NCBI RefSeq assembly: GCF_003346865.1
Contig: NZ_QDKL01000003.1
Span: 62,001 to 126,000, forward strand
Origin: Halobacteriovorax vibrionivorans
Lineage (GTDB): Bacteria; Bdellovibrionota; Bacteriovoracia; Bacteriovoracales; Bacteriovoracaceae
Length of the DNA: 64,000 nucleotides
Direction: 5' to 3'
Shown here: piece by piece, positions 55,069-62,436 of the stretch
How the letters are laid out: every line of letters begins with the position of its first letter
How positions within the stretch are numbered: position 1 is the first letter of the stretch
Position numbers and translations under genes: made by a program
The notes under the pieces: generated by a model
Database searches by the model: none
What the model saw: the letters and a program-made list of their open reading frames with translations, nothing else
Told to the model about the DNA's origin: nothing

Positions 55069-55097
55069 ATTTTATGGGCCTTTTTGACGAGTTGCAA
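55069..55097 (-). promoter_or_regulatory. Promoter abutting the start codon at 55061
   Basis: On the minus strand TTGCAA (55097-55092), a 17-base spacer, TAAAAT (55074-55069), then 7 bases to the ATG. No Shine-Dalgarno is present. This is among the clearest leaderless candidates in the window. Confidence 0.5.
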
Positions 55098-55202
55098 GCT
55101 ATTAAAGTTGTGCATATTTGGTTATAATAAACTTTAGACAAACAACACAAAACTTAACACAACAAAACACACAAACATACTTATACATAGGGAGACACAA
55201 GG

Positions 55203-56000
55203 ATGAGACAATACTTAGACTTAATGAAGCACGTGCTTGAAAATGGTCAAAAGAAAGAAGATCGCACAGGTACTGGTACGATTTCTGTATTTGGTTATCA
55301 GGCCCGCTATAATCTAGAAGAAGGTTTCCCTTTAGTTACTACAAAGAAATGTCACCTTCGTTCAATTATTCACGAACTACTTTGGTTTTTAAAAGGTGAT
55401 ACGAATATTGCATATTTAAAAGAAAATAAGGTTCGCATTTGGGATGAATGGGCAGATGAGAATGGAGATCTTGGTCCCGTTTATGGTTATCAGTGGCGTC
55501 ACTGGAAAACTCCAAATGGTGATGAGGTTGATCAAGTTGCAAATTTAGTTAAAGGTCTACGTGAGAATCCTTTTTCTCGTCGTCATATTTTAACTGCTTG
55601 GAATCCGGCCGATGTTGATAATATGGCCTTGCCTCCATGTCATTCTTTTATCCAATTCTACGTTTCACCTGATATGAAATTATCTTGTCAGCTCTATCAA
55701 AGATCAGCTGATATTTTCTTAGGTGTACCATTTAATATTGCTTCGTATGCATTATTCACTATGATGCTAGCTCAAGTTACAGGTTTAAAACTTGGAGAGT
55801 TCGTCCATACAATGGGGGATGCTCACCTTTATTTAAATCATATTGAGCAGGCCAAGCTCCAACTTACTCGCGAGCCACATCCTCTTCCAAAAATGTGGGT
55901 TAACCCTGAGATTAATTCTATTTTTGAATTTACTTATGAGGACTTCAAGCTTGAAGACTATGAGGCCCATCCACATATTAAGGCCGAGGTTTCAGTTTGA
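55203..56000 (+). CDS. thyA: Thymidylate synthase
   Basis: A 265-residue ThyA that methylates dUMP to dTMP using methylenetetrahydrofolate. [14 protein letters not shown] is near the N-terminus, the catalytic Cys is in [12 protein letters not shown], and [26 protein letters not shown] and [10 protein letters not shown] follow. The length is nearly identical to E. coli ThyA (264). GGGAG and AAGG lie upstream. It overlaps folA, which regenerates its folate by-product. Confidence 0.98.
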   Translation: MRQYLDLMKHVLENGQKKEDRTGTGTISVFGYQARYNLEEGFPLVTTKKCHLRSIIHELLWFLKGDTNIAYLKENKVRIWDEWADENGDLGPVYGYQWRHWKTPNGDEVDQVANLVKGLRENPFSRRHILTAWNPADVDNMALPPCHSFIQFYVSPDMKLSCQLYQRSADIFLGVPFNIASYALFTMMLAQVTGLKLGEFVHTMGDAHLYLNHIEQAKLQLTREPHPLPKMWVNPEINSIFEFTYEDFKLEDYEAHPHIKAEVSV

Positions 56001-56485
56001 TCCTCTCTCTTATTGTTGGAATTGGTAAGAATCGTGAAATAGGAAAGGGCAATGATTTGCTCTGGCATATTAGCGAAGACCTAAAGAATTTTAAAAAAAT
56101 AACAAGTGGCAAGCCGATTATCATGGGAAGAAAAACTTATGAGTCTATCGGAAGACCTCTTCCTAAGAGACGTAATATTGTCATCTCTCGTGATCCTTCA
56201 TTAAAAATTGAAGGATGCGATGTCTTTACTGATCCTGAAGAAGTCCTAAAAGATCTTAAATCCTCTGGCGTTGAGGAAGCCGTTGTTATAGGTGGCTCTT
56301 ATATTTATGAATACTATCTTCCTAAGGTTGATCGCATCTATTTAACAGAGGTTGATTTTGAAGGAGATGCCGATGTGTATTTTCCTAAATTTGATCGAAG
56401 TGAATTTAGTGTAAGTGAAGAGAAGGTATTTGAAAAAACGCAGAACTCACCGGCGTGGAGGTTCTGCGTTTTGAATCGATTATAA
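55997..56485 (+). CDS. folA: Dihydrofolate reductase
   Basis: A 162-residue DHFR that reduces dihydrofolate with NADPH. Family blocks: [47 protein letters not shown] and [23 protein letters not shown]. The start is a TTG at 55997 that overlaps the thyA stop (TTGA), with GAGG 6 bases upstream. The final 17 codons are folded into a terminator hairpin and overlap the convergent next gene by 6 bases. Confidence 0.96.
   Translation: MILSLIVGIGKNREIGKGNDLLWHISEDLKNFKKITSGKPIIMGRKTYESIGRPLPKRRNIVISRDPSLKIEGCDVFTDPEEVLKDLKSSGVEEAVVIGGSYIYEYYLPKVDRIYLTEVDFEGDADVYFPKFDRSEFSVSEEKVFEKTQNSPAWRFCVLNRL
56433..56472. terminator. Terminator hairpin inside the folA coding end
   Basis: A perfect 12-bp stem, AAAACGCAGAAC (56435-56446) with GTTCTGCGTTTT (56461-56472). 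On the minus strand it is followed by six T, so it suits the convergent YiiX-type gene ending at 56480; it also lies inside the last codons of folA on the plus strand. Confidence 0.75.
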
Positions 56486-58093
56486 AGTACTATCTTTCAT
56501 TAATTTTCTAAAGCTGGAGTCGAGGTCGCCACCGACTTCTTTTCCATCATGTATAAGTAGAACAGTTTTAAACTCAAGGCCTGGCCCTACTTTTTCACCC
56601 ACGTTATCAGGTGAGATTGTATAGCGGCCTGCTGCTTTTGCAATTGGCCAGTCCATATCATCAAAAGTTACATAAGCAAGCTCTGAACAAACAATTCTCT
56701 CATCTGTTTCAACATCAAAATTAAAATCGTATACTTTTCCGATCTGTCTAAAAGCATTGATTAGATAATCCTGCTTTTCTTCACGAGTGAGGTTTATCTG
56801 ATGCCTTACGGCCGCAAGATCATCAATATCCATAAAGTGGTGGAGAGTATTATATTGAACACCTGGCCTTAAAGCTTCAATGATTCTCTTGCCTTTATTT
56901 TCAATCTCATCATGAAAAGGAACAACTTCTGGATGATCCCAGATACCAAGTTCCTGTAGCTGTTGTTTATTACCGGTCCATATCGCCACGTGTCCCCAGT
57001 GACCAGGGATAAATTTATCTGTAAGTCTAAAAGGAGTCTTTTCTAAAAGAATATCCAGCGGTTCTAACTGCGCTTCAAGTTCTGCAACTCTTTGTGGTGA
57101 AGGGTCGTATAATTTTCCTTTTCTTGTTTGGACAAGGCCTGCTGTATTTCCAAAGCCTTGAGAGACAACGTGAGTAACGTTATTCTTACTTTCTTTAAAG
57201 TAGTCAGTAATATAACGCCATATCATTGATACTTTTCTTCCAAAAATTCCACTTTTAAATTCTTTATCTAATTTAACAAAAGATTGTGAAGATTGAATTA
57301 GTGAGTCTAGATAGTAATTTGCTCTATCTGGTATTACATCATGCTTAATATAGTAATTTACTAGATCATCATAAAGTTTTAGCCCGCGTTCAATACGGTT
57401 GTAATTATCGTATTTATTAAAGCTATAGGTAATCTTTGCTAATTGGTTTTTAAGATCAGCATTGTCATAGTTTACAAGATGTCTGATTTTCTTCATTTCC
57501 TGAATTTGAGATAAGACGATCATGTAATTATCATACATAACTAATGAAGTAGCGATGGCAGTTTTAATATCATAGATTAAACTCTTTCCAAGTTCATCTT
57601 GTGGGTTGATATTAATTTCTTTGTATCTAACCCAGCGGTAATCATCATGACGGTCTTTATTTCTTGGCCCTGGCTTTTTAACTTTCTTTCTCTTATCAAG
57701 AATTTCAGAGCGGCCTTGTTCAATAATATTGATCTCGTTATACTTATCTGTGATCCATTTTGCATTTTCCACATTAGGCCAAACAGCATCACGGAAACTC
57801 TTATAAGTTTCAGTTCCTTCTTCATGAATCTTTGTGATCTGATTACTTTTTAATACTTTTTGCTCTTCAAGTTCAATGATGAAATCAATGGCCTTGTGTC
57901 GCCAAACCAGAATTTCTTCAACGCGATTTTGAAAGTTTTCAAGATGCTCATGATCATAATAGGTTTCAAGCTCCGGTCCATAGAGGTTTACCGAAGAGAT
58001 AACACGATTATTATATTTTTCGTGTTTACTGGTACAACTTGCCATTAATAAGAGCGAGCTTAAGACAACAGCGATTGTTTTCTTTTTAAACAT
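56480..58093 (-). CDS. YiiX-type permuted NlpC/P60-like lipoprotein
   Basis: A 537-residue protein with signal peptide and lipobox LLMASC (Cys20). A long helical N-terminal region (about 25-300) precedes a YiiX/DUF830-type domain: GHWGHVAIWTGN supplies the His and DERIVCSELAYVTFDD the Cys, in the permuted order of that papain-like clan. It may be a peptidase or acyl hydrolase at the envelope. It is preceded by a leader hairpin directly upstream of the GGGGGAA ribosome-binding site. Confidence 0.82.
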   Translation of the reverse strand: MFKKKTIAVVLSSLLLMASCTSKHEKYNNRVISSVNLYGPELETYYDHEHLENFQNRVEEILVWRHKAIDFIIELEEQKVLKSNQITKIHEEGTETYKSFRDAVWPNVENAKWITDKYNEINIIEQGRSEILDKRKKVKKPGPRNKDRHDDYRWVRYKEININPQDELGKSLIYDIKTAIATSLVMYDNYMIVLSQIQEMKKIRHLVNYDNADLKNQLAKITYSFNKYDNYNRIERGLKLYDDLVNYYIKHDVIPDRANYYLDSLIQSSQSFVKLDKEFKSGIFGRKVSMIWRYITDYFKESKNNVTHVVSQGFGNTAGLVQTRKGKLYDPSPQRVAELEAQLEPLDILLEKTPFRLTDKFIPGHWGHVAIWTGNKQQLQELGIWDHPEVVPFHDEIENKGKRIIEALRPGVQYNTLHHFMDIDDLAAVRHQINLTREEKQDYLINAFRQIGKVYDFNFDVETDERIVCSELAYVTFDDMDWPIAKAAGRYTISPDNVGEKVGPGLEFKTVLLIHDGKEVGGDLDSSFRKLMKDSTL

Positions 58094-58100
58094 GATTCCC

Positions 58101-58140
58101 CCACAAAGATTTCAATAGGTCTTATCGGAAATCTTTGTGG
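58101..58140 (-). promoter_or_regulatory. Long leader hairpin next to a ribosome-binding site
   Basis: A perfect 13-bp inverted repeat, CCACAAAGATTTC (58101-58113) with GAAATCTTTGTGG (58128-58140). In the minus-strand mRNA the stem ends in GTGG directly against the GGGAA of the YiiX-type lipoprotein gene (start 58093). There is no T-run, so a role in translation control or mRNA stability is more likely than termination. Confidence 0.6.
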
Positions 58141-58183
58141 AGTTATTTAGTCGGAAATGTTGTTTTCTACTTATATTGGGTAC

Positions 58184-58759
58184 TTAGAGGACATCAATTC
58201 CAAACTCTGGAAGGATTTTAGACAGAGCAATTAGTGGAAGTCCTATGATAGATGAATGATCAGGACATTCAATTTGATCAAAGAGTGCTATGCCTTGGGT
58301 CTCTAGCTTGTATGCTCCACAGCTCCATAATGGCTCATCAGATACGACGTATCGCTCAATTTGCTCATCACTTAGCTCTTTCATTGTCATTTTAGAGACA
58401 ACTGTTTCGACTACTTGTTTATCCTTTGAGATAACAGCAATACTCGTTATAAGCTCATGAGTCTTACCTTGTAGCTTTTTTAGATGAGAGATAGCATTCT
58501 CAATTGTTTCAGGCTTATTAAATATGTCACCATTGAAGTTTAATACCTGATCTCCACCAATAATGATCGCTTCTGGATTATTCTTTAAAACTTCTTGCGC
58601 CTTTTGCAGTGAAAGCTGTCTAGAGACTTCAAGGGGTGAGATACCATCATTTTTTATGGCCTCTTCATCAATATTAGGGGATACACATGTAAAATCTAAA
58701 CCTAATTGTTTTAACTGATTCTGTCGAAATTGTGATGAAGATCCTAATATTAATTGCAT
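58184..58759 (-). CDS. maf: Maf family nucleotide pyrophosphatase
   Basis: A 191-residue Maf/YhdE/YceF-type protein that hydrolyses non-canonical or ordinary NTPs. The N-terminal loop LGSSSQFRQNQLKQLG, the SPNIDEEAI segment and GGDQVLNFNG are conserved. A CGAYKLETQGIALFD block follows, with the final GLPLIALSKIL. AGGAAA lies upstream of the ATG. Precise substrate (dTTP/UTP or m7GTP) cannot be fixed from sequence alone. Confidence 0.93.
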   Translation of the reverse strand: MQLILGSSSQFRQNQLKQLGLDFTCVSPNIDEEAIKNDGISPLEVSRQLSLQKAQEVLKNNPEAIIIGGDQVLNFNGDIFNKPETIENAISHLKKLQGKTHELITSIAVISKDKQVVETVVSKMTMKELSDEQIERYVVSDEPLWSCGAYKLETQGIALFDQIECPDHSSIIGLPLIALSKILPEFGIDVL

Positions 58760-58860
58760 AGTAATTTCCTGTGTTATAAAGAACTTATGTGGCCAAGCTT
58801 AGCAAAAATCCCCCTTAAAGTCTAAGCATGTTATAATGAGCAAAACTTATTGAGGTAAAT

Positions 58861-59709
58861 ATGACAGATATTAAAGATGATAAAAAGAAGAGTGAATTTC
58901 CATATCTTCACGGCTTTGATAAGGCCGAACAAGATCGACTAAGAGCACAGGCCAGATTTGCAGAGCAAACAGTTTATAAGAATATCAATCTTTCTCGAGT
59001 TAAAGAACTTATTGAAATAGGTAGTGGTGTTGGTGCGCAAACGGAGATTCTACTTAGACGTTTTCCTGATATGCATATAACTTGTGTGGATCGTAGTGAA
59101 CACCAGCTTGCATCTGCCAAGGACTTTTTAGAGTCTACTCTAAATGGGGCCTTAAAAGATCGATTCGATCTTCATCAAATGGATGCAACGGATTTACAAT
59201 TTAGTTCCCGCAAATTTGATGGAGCTTTTCTTTGTTGGATTTTAGAGCATGTGCCTGAGCCCGCAAAAGTTTTGTCTGAGGCCAGAAGAGTTCTTCGCCC
59301 TGGTGGTCGAATATATATATCTGAAGTTATGAATTCAAGTTTCTTACTTGATCCTTATTCTCCTAACACTTGGAAGTATTGGCAGGCATTTAATGATTAC
59401 CAATACGATATGGGTGGAGATCCATTTATTGGAGCAAAACTTGGAAACCTTCTTATGCAACAAGGTTTTCAAAATATAAAAGTAGAGTCAAAGACATGGC
59501 ATTTAGATAATCGCCGTCCTGATAAGAGAAAAGAATTTATCGATTATTGGTGTGAGTTACTCTTGTCGGCTGCACCTCAACTTGTAAAAGAGGGAAGAGT
59601 TGATCAAGAAACGGTTGATCTTATGCGAGTTGAGCTTAGGAAAGTTTCAAATGATCCAAATGCTGTTTTCTATTATAGTTTTGTACAAGCAAGCGCAAAC
59701 GCTAGTTAA
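58861..59709 (+). CDS. Class I SAM-dependent methyltransferase
   Basis: A 282-residue methyltransferase. The SAM loop is LIEIGSGVGAQTEILL, followed by CVDRS, QMDATDLQFSSRKFDGAFLCWILEHV and EARRVLRPGGRIYISEV, a typical small-molecule methyltransferase pattern. The N-terminal YLHGFDKAEQDRLRAQARF resembles a group of uncharacterised bacterial methyltransferases. GAGG precedes the start. Substrate unknown. Confidence 0.9.
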   Translation: MTDIKDDKKKSEFPYLHGFDKAEQDRLRAQARFAEQTVYKNINLSRVKELIEIGSGVGAQTEILLRRFPDMHITCVDRSEHQLASAKDFLESTLNGALKDRFDLHQMDATDLQFSSRKFDGAFLCWILEHVPEPAKVLSEARRVLRPGGRIYISEVMNSSFLLDPYSPNTWKYWQAFNDYQYDMGGDPFIGAKLGNLLMQQGFQNIKVESKTWHLDNRRPDKRKEFIDYWCELLLSAAPQLVKEGRVDQETVDLMRVELRKVSNDPNAVFYYSFVQASANAS

Positions 59710-59713
59710 TAAT

Positions 59714-59745
59714 GGCCGTCAGTTTATTTGACGGCCTCTCTTTCT
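59714..59745 (+). terminator. Terminator after the methyltransferase gene
   Basis: GGCCGTCA (59714-59721), a 7-base loop and TGACGGCC (59729-59736), followed by TCTCTTTCTTTC. Confidence 0.8.
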
Positions 59746-59908
59746 TTCAAAAAAACCTTAAATAAATTTCTCTTCTTGTATAAAGAGTAAAATCTTATTT
59801 ATCTTTTTATCTTCCTATTTACAGATACTTATAACGTCTTATCTTATGTCTACTAAATGAACACCCTATATCATTATTTCTCTTTCAAACAATTATTTTC
59901 GTTTTCAT

Positions 59909-59914
59909 TATAAA
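59909..59914 (+). promoter_or_regulatory. -10-like element before the DUF4105 gene
   Basis: TATAAA at 59909-59914 ends 8 bases before the ATG at 59923; no clear -35 and no Shine-Dalgarno. A near-leaderless transcript is possible. Confidence 0.3.
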
Positions 59915-59922
59915 ACTAATCC

Positions 59923-61296
59923 ATGCAATTTATTACCTCTGTGCGAATATTTATCTGTCTTCTTTTAGTGTCACAGGTCACTATAGGGGCCGATATTGCT
60001 TTTAAGCACTTAGATCGCAATGAGAGAGATCAGTTCTTAGCACTTACCAATTGGAAGAGATATGCTCGTATGGTGCGTGTAAATGGTGACCTAAGAAGAC
60101 AAGTTTTCTATCGTTCTTTAAGAGAAAATAATAAGTATGAAAGTCCTAAAGAAGAGTTCAATTCTTTTGTCAGTGAATTTTATCAAAATACTAATTTCAA
60201 ATGTAACAACTTAGCTACCTATGAATTCTTTGTTGATATTACAGGTGAGAGAATATTTGAATCACAGGTATGTGATAATCATTTTTCTACTTTCATACCA
60301 GTTGCTACTGGTTATAAAGAAATTAGCTTTTATAAAAACAGAGTTTTAAAAATCTCATATCTTATGGCCTCTAATGGTGAAAGTGCCATGAGTCGCTTTG
60401 GCCATAGTATGTTCTACGTTCGTGCTTGTAAGAAAAATATTGATAATTGCCCACTCAAATATCAGACGGAGTTCATCCTTGGTGTTGTTGCTGATGTTGA
60501 TGATTTAGCACCGGGACTACTTAAGGGAATATTTGGTGGATATGCAACTAAGATTGACTTCATGACATTGGCCCAAGTTAAGCAAAAATACAATTACGAC
60601 GAGTTTAGAGATCTTTACCAATACGATTTAAAGCTAACTCAAAGAGAAATCCATCGCTTTACTTCTCACGCTTTAAGGCTTTATGAAGAAAAGGATATGG
60701 GAGACTATAAGTTCTTCTCAGCTAATTGCGCTACAGAGTCATATAAGATCTTAAGGGCAACACTTGATTTAAATAAGCTTCGCAGTAGACCTTTGACGCC
60801 AAAAGGACTGTTAAAAGACTTGAAAGAAGATGATCTCGTTAATGATGAGATGACAAGACAATTTAAAGAAAAGTCTAAGAAGGTGAATGGTTACTTGGCC
60901 CACCTTGGCCTTAAAACATTTGAAGATTATTATAACCTTCCTGTGGAGCAACGTTATCAGATAGCCGCAAATATCTCAAAAGAAGATATGCGTTTTACCA
61001 AAGCATCTTACATATTCCTTGAGAAAATGGCCTTAATAAGATTGCAAGAAAACCTAGCGACACTGGCGCTTAAGTCTGGTGATAAAGGACTTAGAGTAAA
61101 ATTTGAGGAATTAGCAAATCGTTATAAAGACTGGGCAAGAGAAAATAAGAAAAGAGCAAGGCTTGGCCTTTCTCCTATAAAGAGTGATGTCATAGGTGAG
61201 ATGAATCAATTCTACCTTACGCACTATAAAGAAGAAGTAACTAATATCGCTGTTATGGCCAATAATATAATTAAAGCTAGGAAAAGTTTTAAATAA
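59923..61296 (+). CDS. DUF4105-family periplasmic protein
   Basis: A 457-residue exported protein with a signal peptide (ends VTIGA). It carries a DUF4105/Lnb-like domain: SNGESAMSRFGHSMFYVRAC supplies a conserved Ser/His region, and YKFFSANCATESYKILR the likely catalytic Cys. Members are suspected papain-like hydrolases of the envelope; the reaction is not established. The C-terminal third is helical and basic. Likely cotranscribed with the small exported protein 14 bases downstream. Confidence 0.82.
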   Translation: MQFITSVRIFICLLLVSQVTIGADIAFKHLDRNERDQFLALTNWKRYARMVRVNGDLRRQVFYRSLRENNKYESPKEEFNSFVSEFYQNTNFKCNNLATYEFFVDITGERIFESQVCDNHFSTFIPVATGYKEISFYKNRVLKISYLMASNGESAMSRFGHSMFYVRACKKNIDNCPLKYQTEFILGVVADVDDLAPGLLKGIFGGYATKIDFMTLAQVKQKYNYDEFRDLYQYDLKLTQREIHRFTSHALRLYEEKDMGDYKFFSANCATESYKILRATLDLNKLRSRPLTPKGLLKDLKEDDLVNDEMTRQFKEKSKKVNGYLAHLGLKTFEDYYNLPVEQRYQIAANISKEDMRFTKASYIFLEKMALIRLQENLATLALKSGDKGLRVKFEELANRYKDWARENKKRARLGLSPIKSDVIGEMNQFYLTHYKEEVTNIAVMANNIIKARKSFK

Positions 61297-61310
61297 TTAA
61301 GGAGAGTATT

Positions 61311-61631
61311 ATGAAAAAATTATTACTACTTACAATTGCACTATTAAGCTTAAACACACAGGCAAATGATATTTCTGAAAGAGAGCTTTCAACTGTCATT
61401 ACAATTGCACCATTTTATATTACTACAGAGGCTACTGTAGACGCGCTTACTCAAAATGAGTACGAAGAAGCAGGTCAAATTGCAGCTGATGGTGTTGTTA
61501 CTGATCAGGAAAGAGATGAAATGTCTGTTGAACTTCTAGTTCGCCTTGATGAATGTTTAGAAACATTTGGAAATGACTTCGGTTATGATGAACTAGATTG
61601 TTTGAAAGAAATTGCTCGTTACGATGACTAG
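61311..61631 (+). CDS. Small acidic exported protein, 106 aa
   Basis: A 106-residue protein with a signal peptide (MKKLLLLTIALLSLNTQA) and an acidic helical mature part with two cysteines (DECLETF, LDCLKEI) that could pair. AAGGAG lies 7 bases upstream of the ATG. Cotranscription with the preceding DUF4105 gene suggests a partner or chaperone role, but this is inference. Confidence 0.68.
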   Translation: MKKLLLLTIALLSLNTQANDISERELSTVITIAPFYITTEATVDALTQNEYEEAGQIAADGVVTDQERDEMSVELLVRLDECLETFGNDFGYDELDCLKEIARYDD

Positions 61632-61635
61632 TATT

Positions 61636-61669
61636 TAATCTGGGCCAATTATTTAATTGGTCCAGATTA
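61636..61669. terminator. Terminator whose loop holds the TPMT stop codon
   Basis: A 15-bp stem (61636-61650 with 61655-61669, one G-U wobble in RNA) around ATTT, followed on the plus strand by GTCTTTTAATTTTC. The stop codon of the minus-strand methyltransferase (61653-61655) lies in the loop, so the right arm encodes its C-terminus. It serves both convergent genes. Confidence 0.8.
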
Positions 61670-62324
61670 GTCTTTTAATTTTCTTTATTCCTGCTTCTTG
61701 GAAACGATCCATTGCCTTTACACTTAATTCTCTATCAAGATTTATATCTGGATAAAATTCTGTTGTTTCAGATTTTTTAATCGCAAATGGAGGACCGAAG
61801 TCTTGTGGCCCATTATGATCCATCGTTAGTAGGAGTATTTTTGTTTCATTATTAATTAATCGTTTTATCGTTGGGTAGTACTTCTCTTTTCTCATAGAAG
61901 GTGGAAGCGCAATGTTTGAAGCTCTGTCATAGAGATAGTCAATATTCCCTAGATTCTCTAATGCAAAGAAGTCCTTATTATAAATAGTGATACTTCCCTT
62001 ATCCAATTGGCAGCGGTATATTCCATCTTCTTGAGTCATATTAGGAATTTCATTTTCACGAAAGAAGTCCTCTACTGGCTCTTTAACCACTTCAACACCA
62101 ATTACATTAGCTCCTTTGTTTGCAAGGTAGAGCATATCTAAACTCTTACCACAAAGGGGAACTAGAATATTCTTTCCACTTATATCTTTTTCGTTAAAGT
62201 AGTTTTCCATTACAGGGTTGAATTCTGATTGATGAAAACCAGTAAAGCCTTTGTCCCAGCCTTCTTGCCAAAAACCTGTGTTATCTTCAATTTGATTTTT
62301 TTTGATATCTCTTTGATCAGGCAT
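61653..62324 (-). CDS. tpm: Thiopurine S-methyltransferase family protein
   Basis: A 223-residue SAM methyltransferase of the TPMT type. FWQEGWDKGFTGFHQSEFNP, LVPLCGKSLDMLYLANKGANVIGVEVV (SAM site) and the catalytic-side IDYLYDRASNIALPPSMRKEKY match the family. In bacteria members methylate selenium, tellurium or thiol compounds, or act in defence chemistry. AGGAAC precedes the ATG. The C-terminus is encoded within the terminator hairpin. Confidence 0.92.
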   Translation of the reverse strand: MPDQRDIKKNQIEDNTGFWQEGWDKGFTGFHQSEFNPVMENYFNEKDISGKNILVPLCGKSLDMLYLANKGANVIGVEVVKEPVEDFFRENEIPNMTQEDGIYRCQLDKGSITIYNKDFFALENLGNIDYLYDRASNIALPPSMRKEKYYPTIKRLINNETKILLLTMDHNGPQDFGPPFAIKKSETTEFYPDINLDRELSVKAMDRFQEAGIKKIKRLIWTN

Positions 62325-62352
62325 TAAAAGTTCCTATATCTTAAAATGAATA

Positions 62353-62375
62353 GGGGGCCAAATCCCTTGGCCCCT
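62353..62375 (-). terminator. Terminator after nrdA
   Basis: GGGGCCAA (62354-62361) pairs with TTGGCCCC (62367-62374). It lies downstream of nrdA on the minus strand, followed by CTATTCATTTT. An additional AT inverted repeat, TTTAATTT/AAATTAAA (62389-62396 and 62408-62415), lies between it and the nrdA stop. Confidence 0.65.
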
Positions 62376-62436
62376 CATATTCTAGCAGTTTAATTTAGTG
62401 ACAAACCAAATTAAATTAGAAATTTAAATATGCAAT

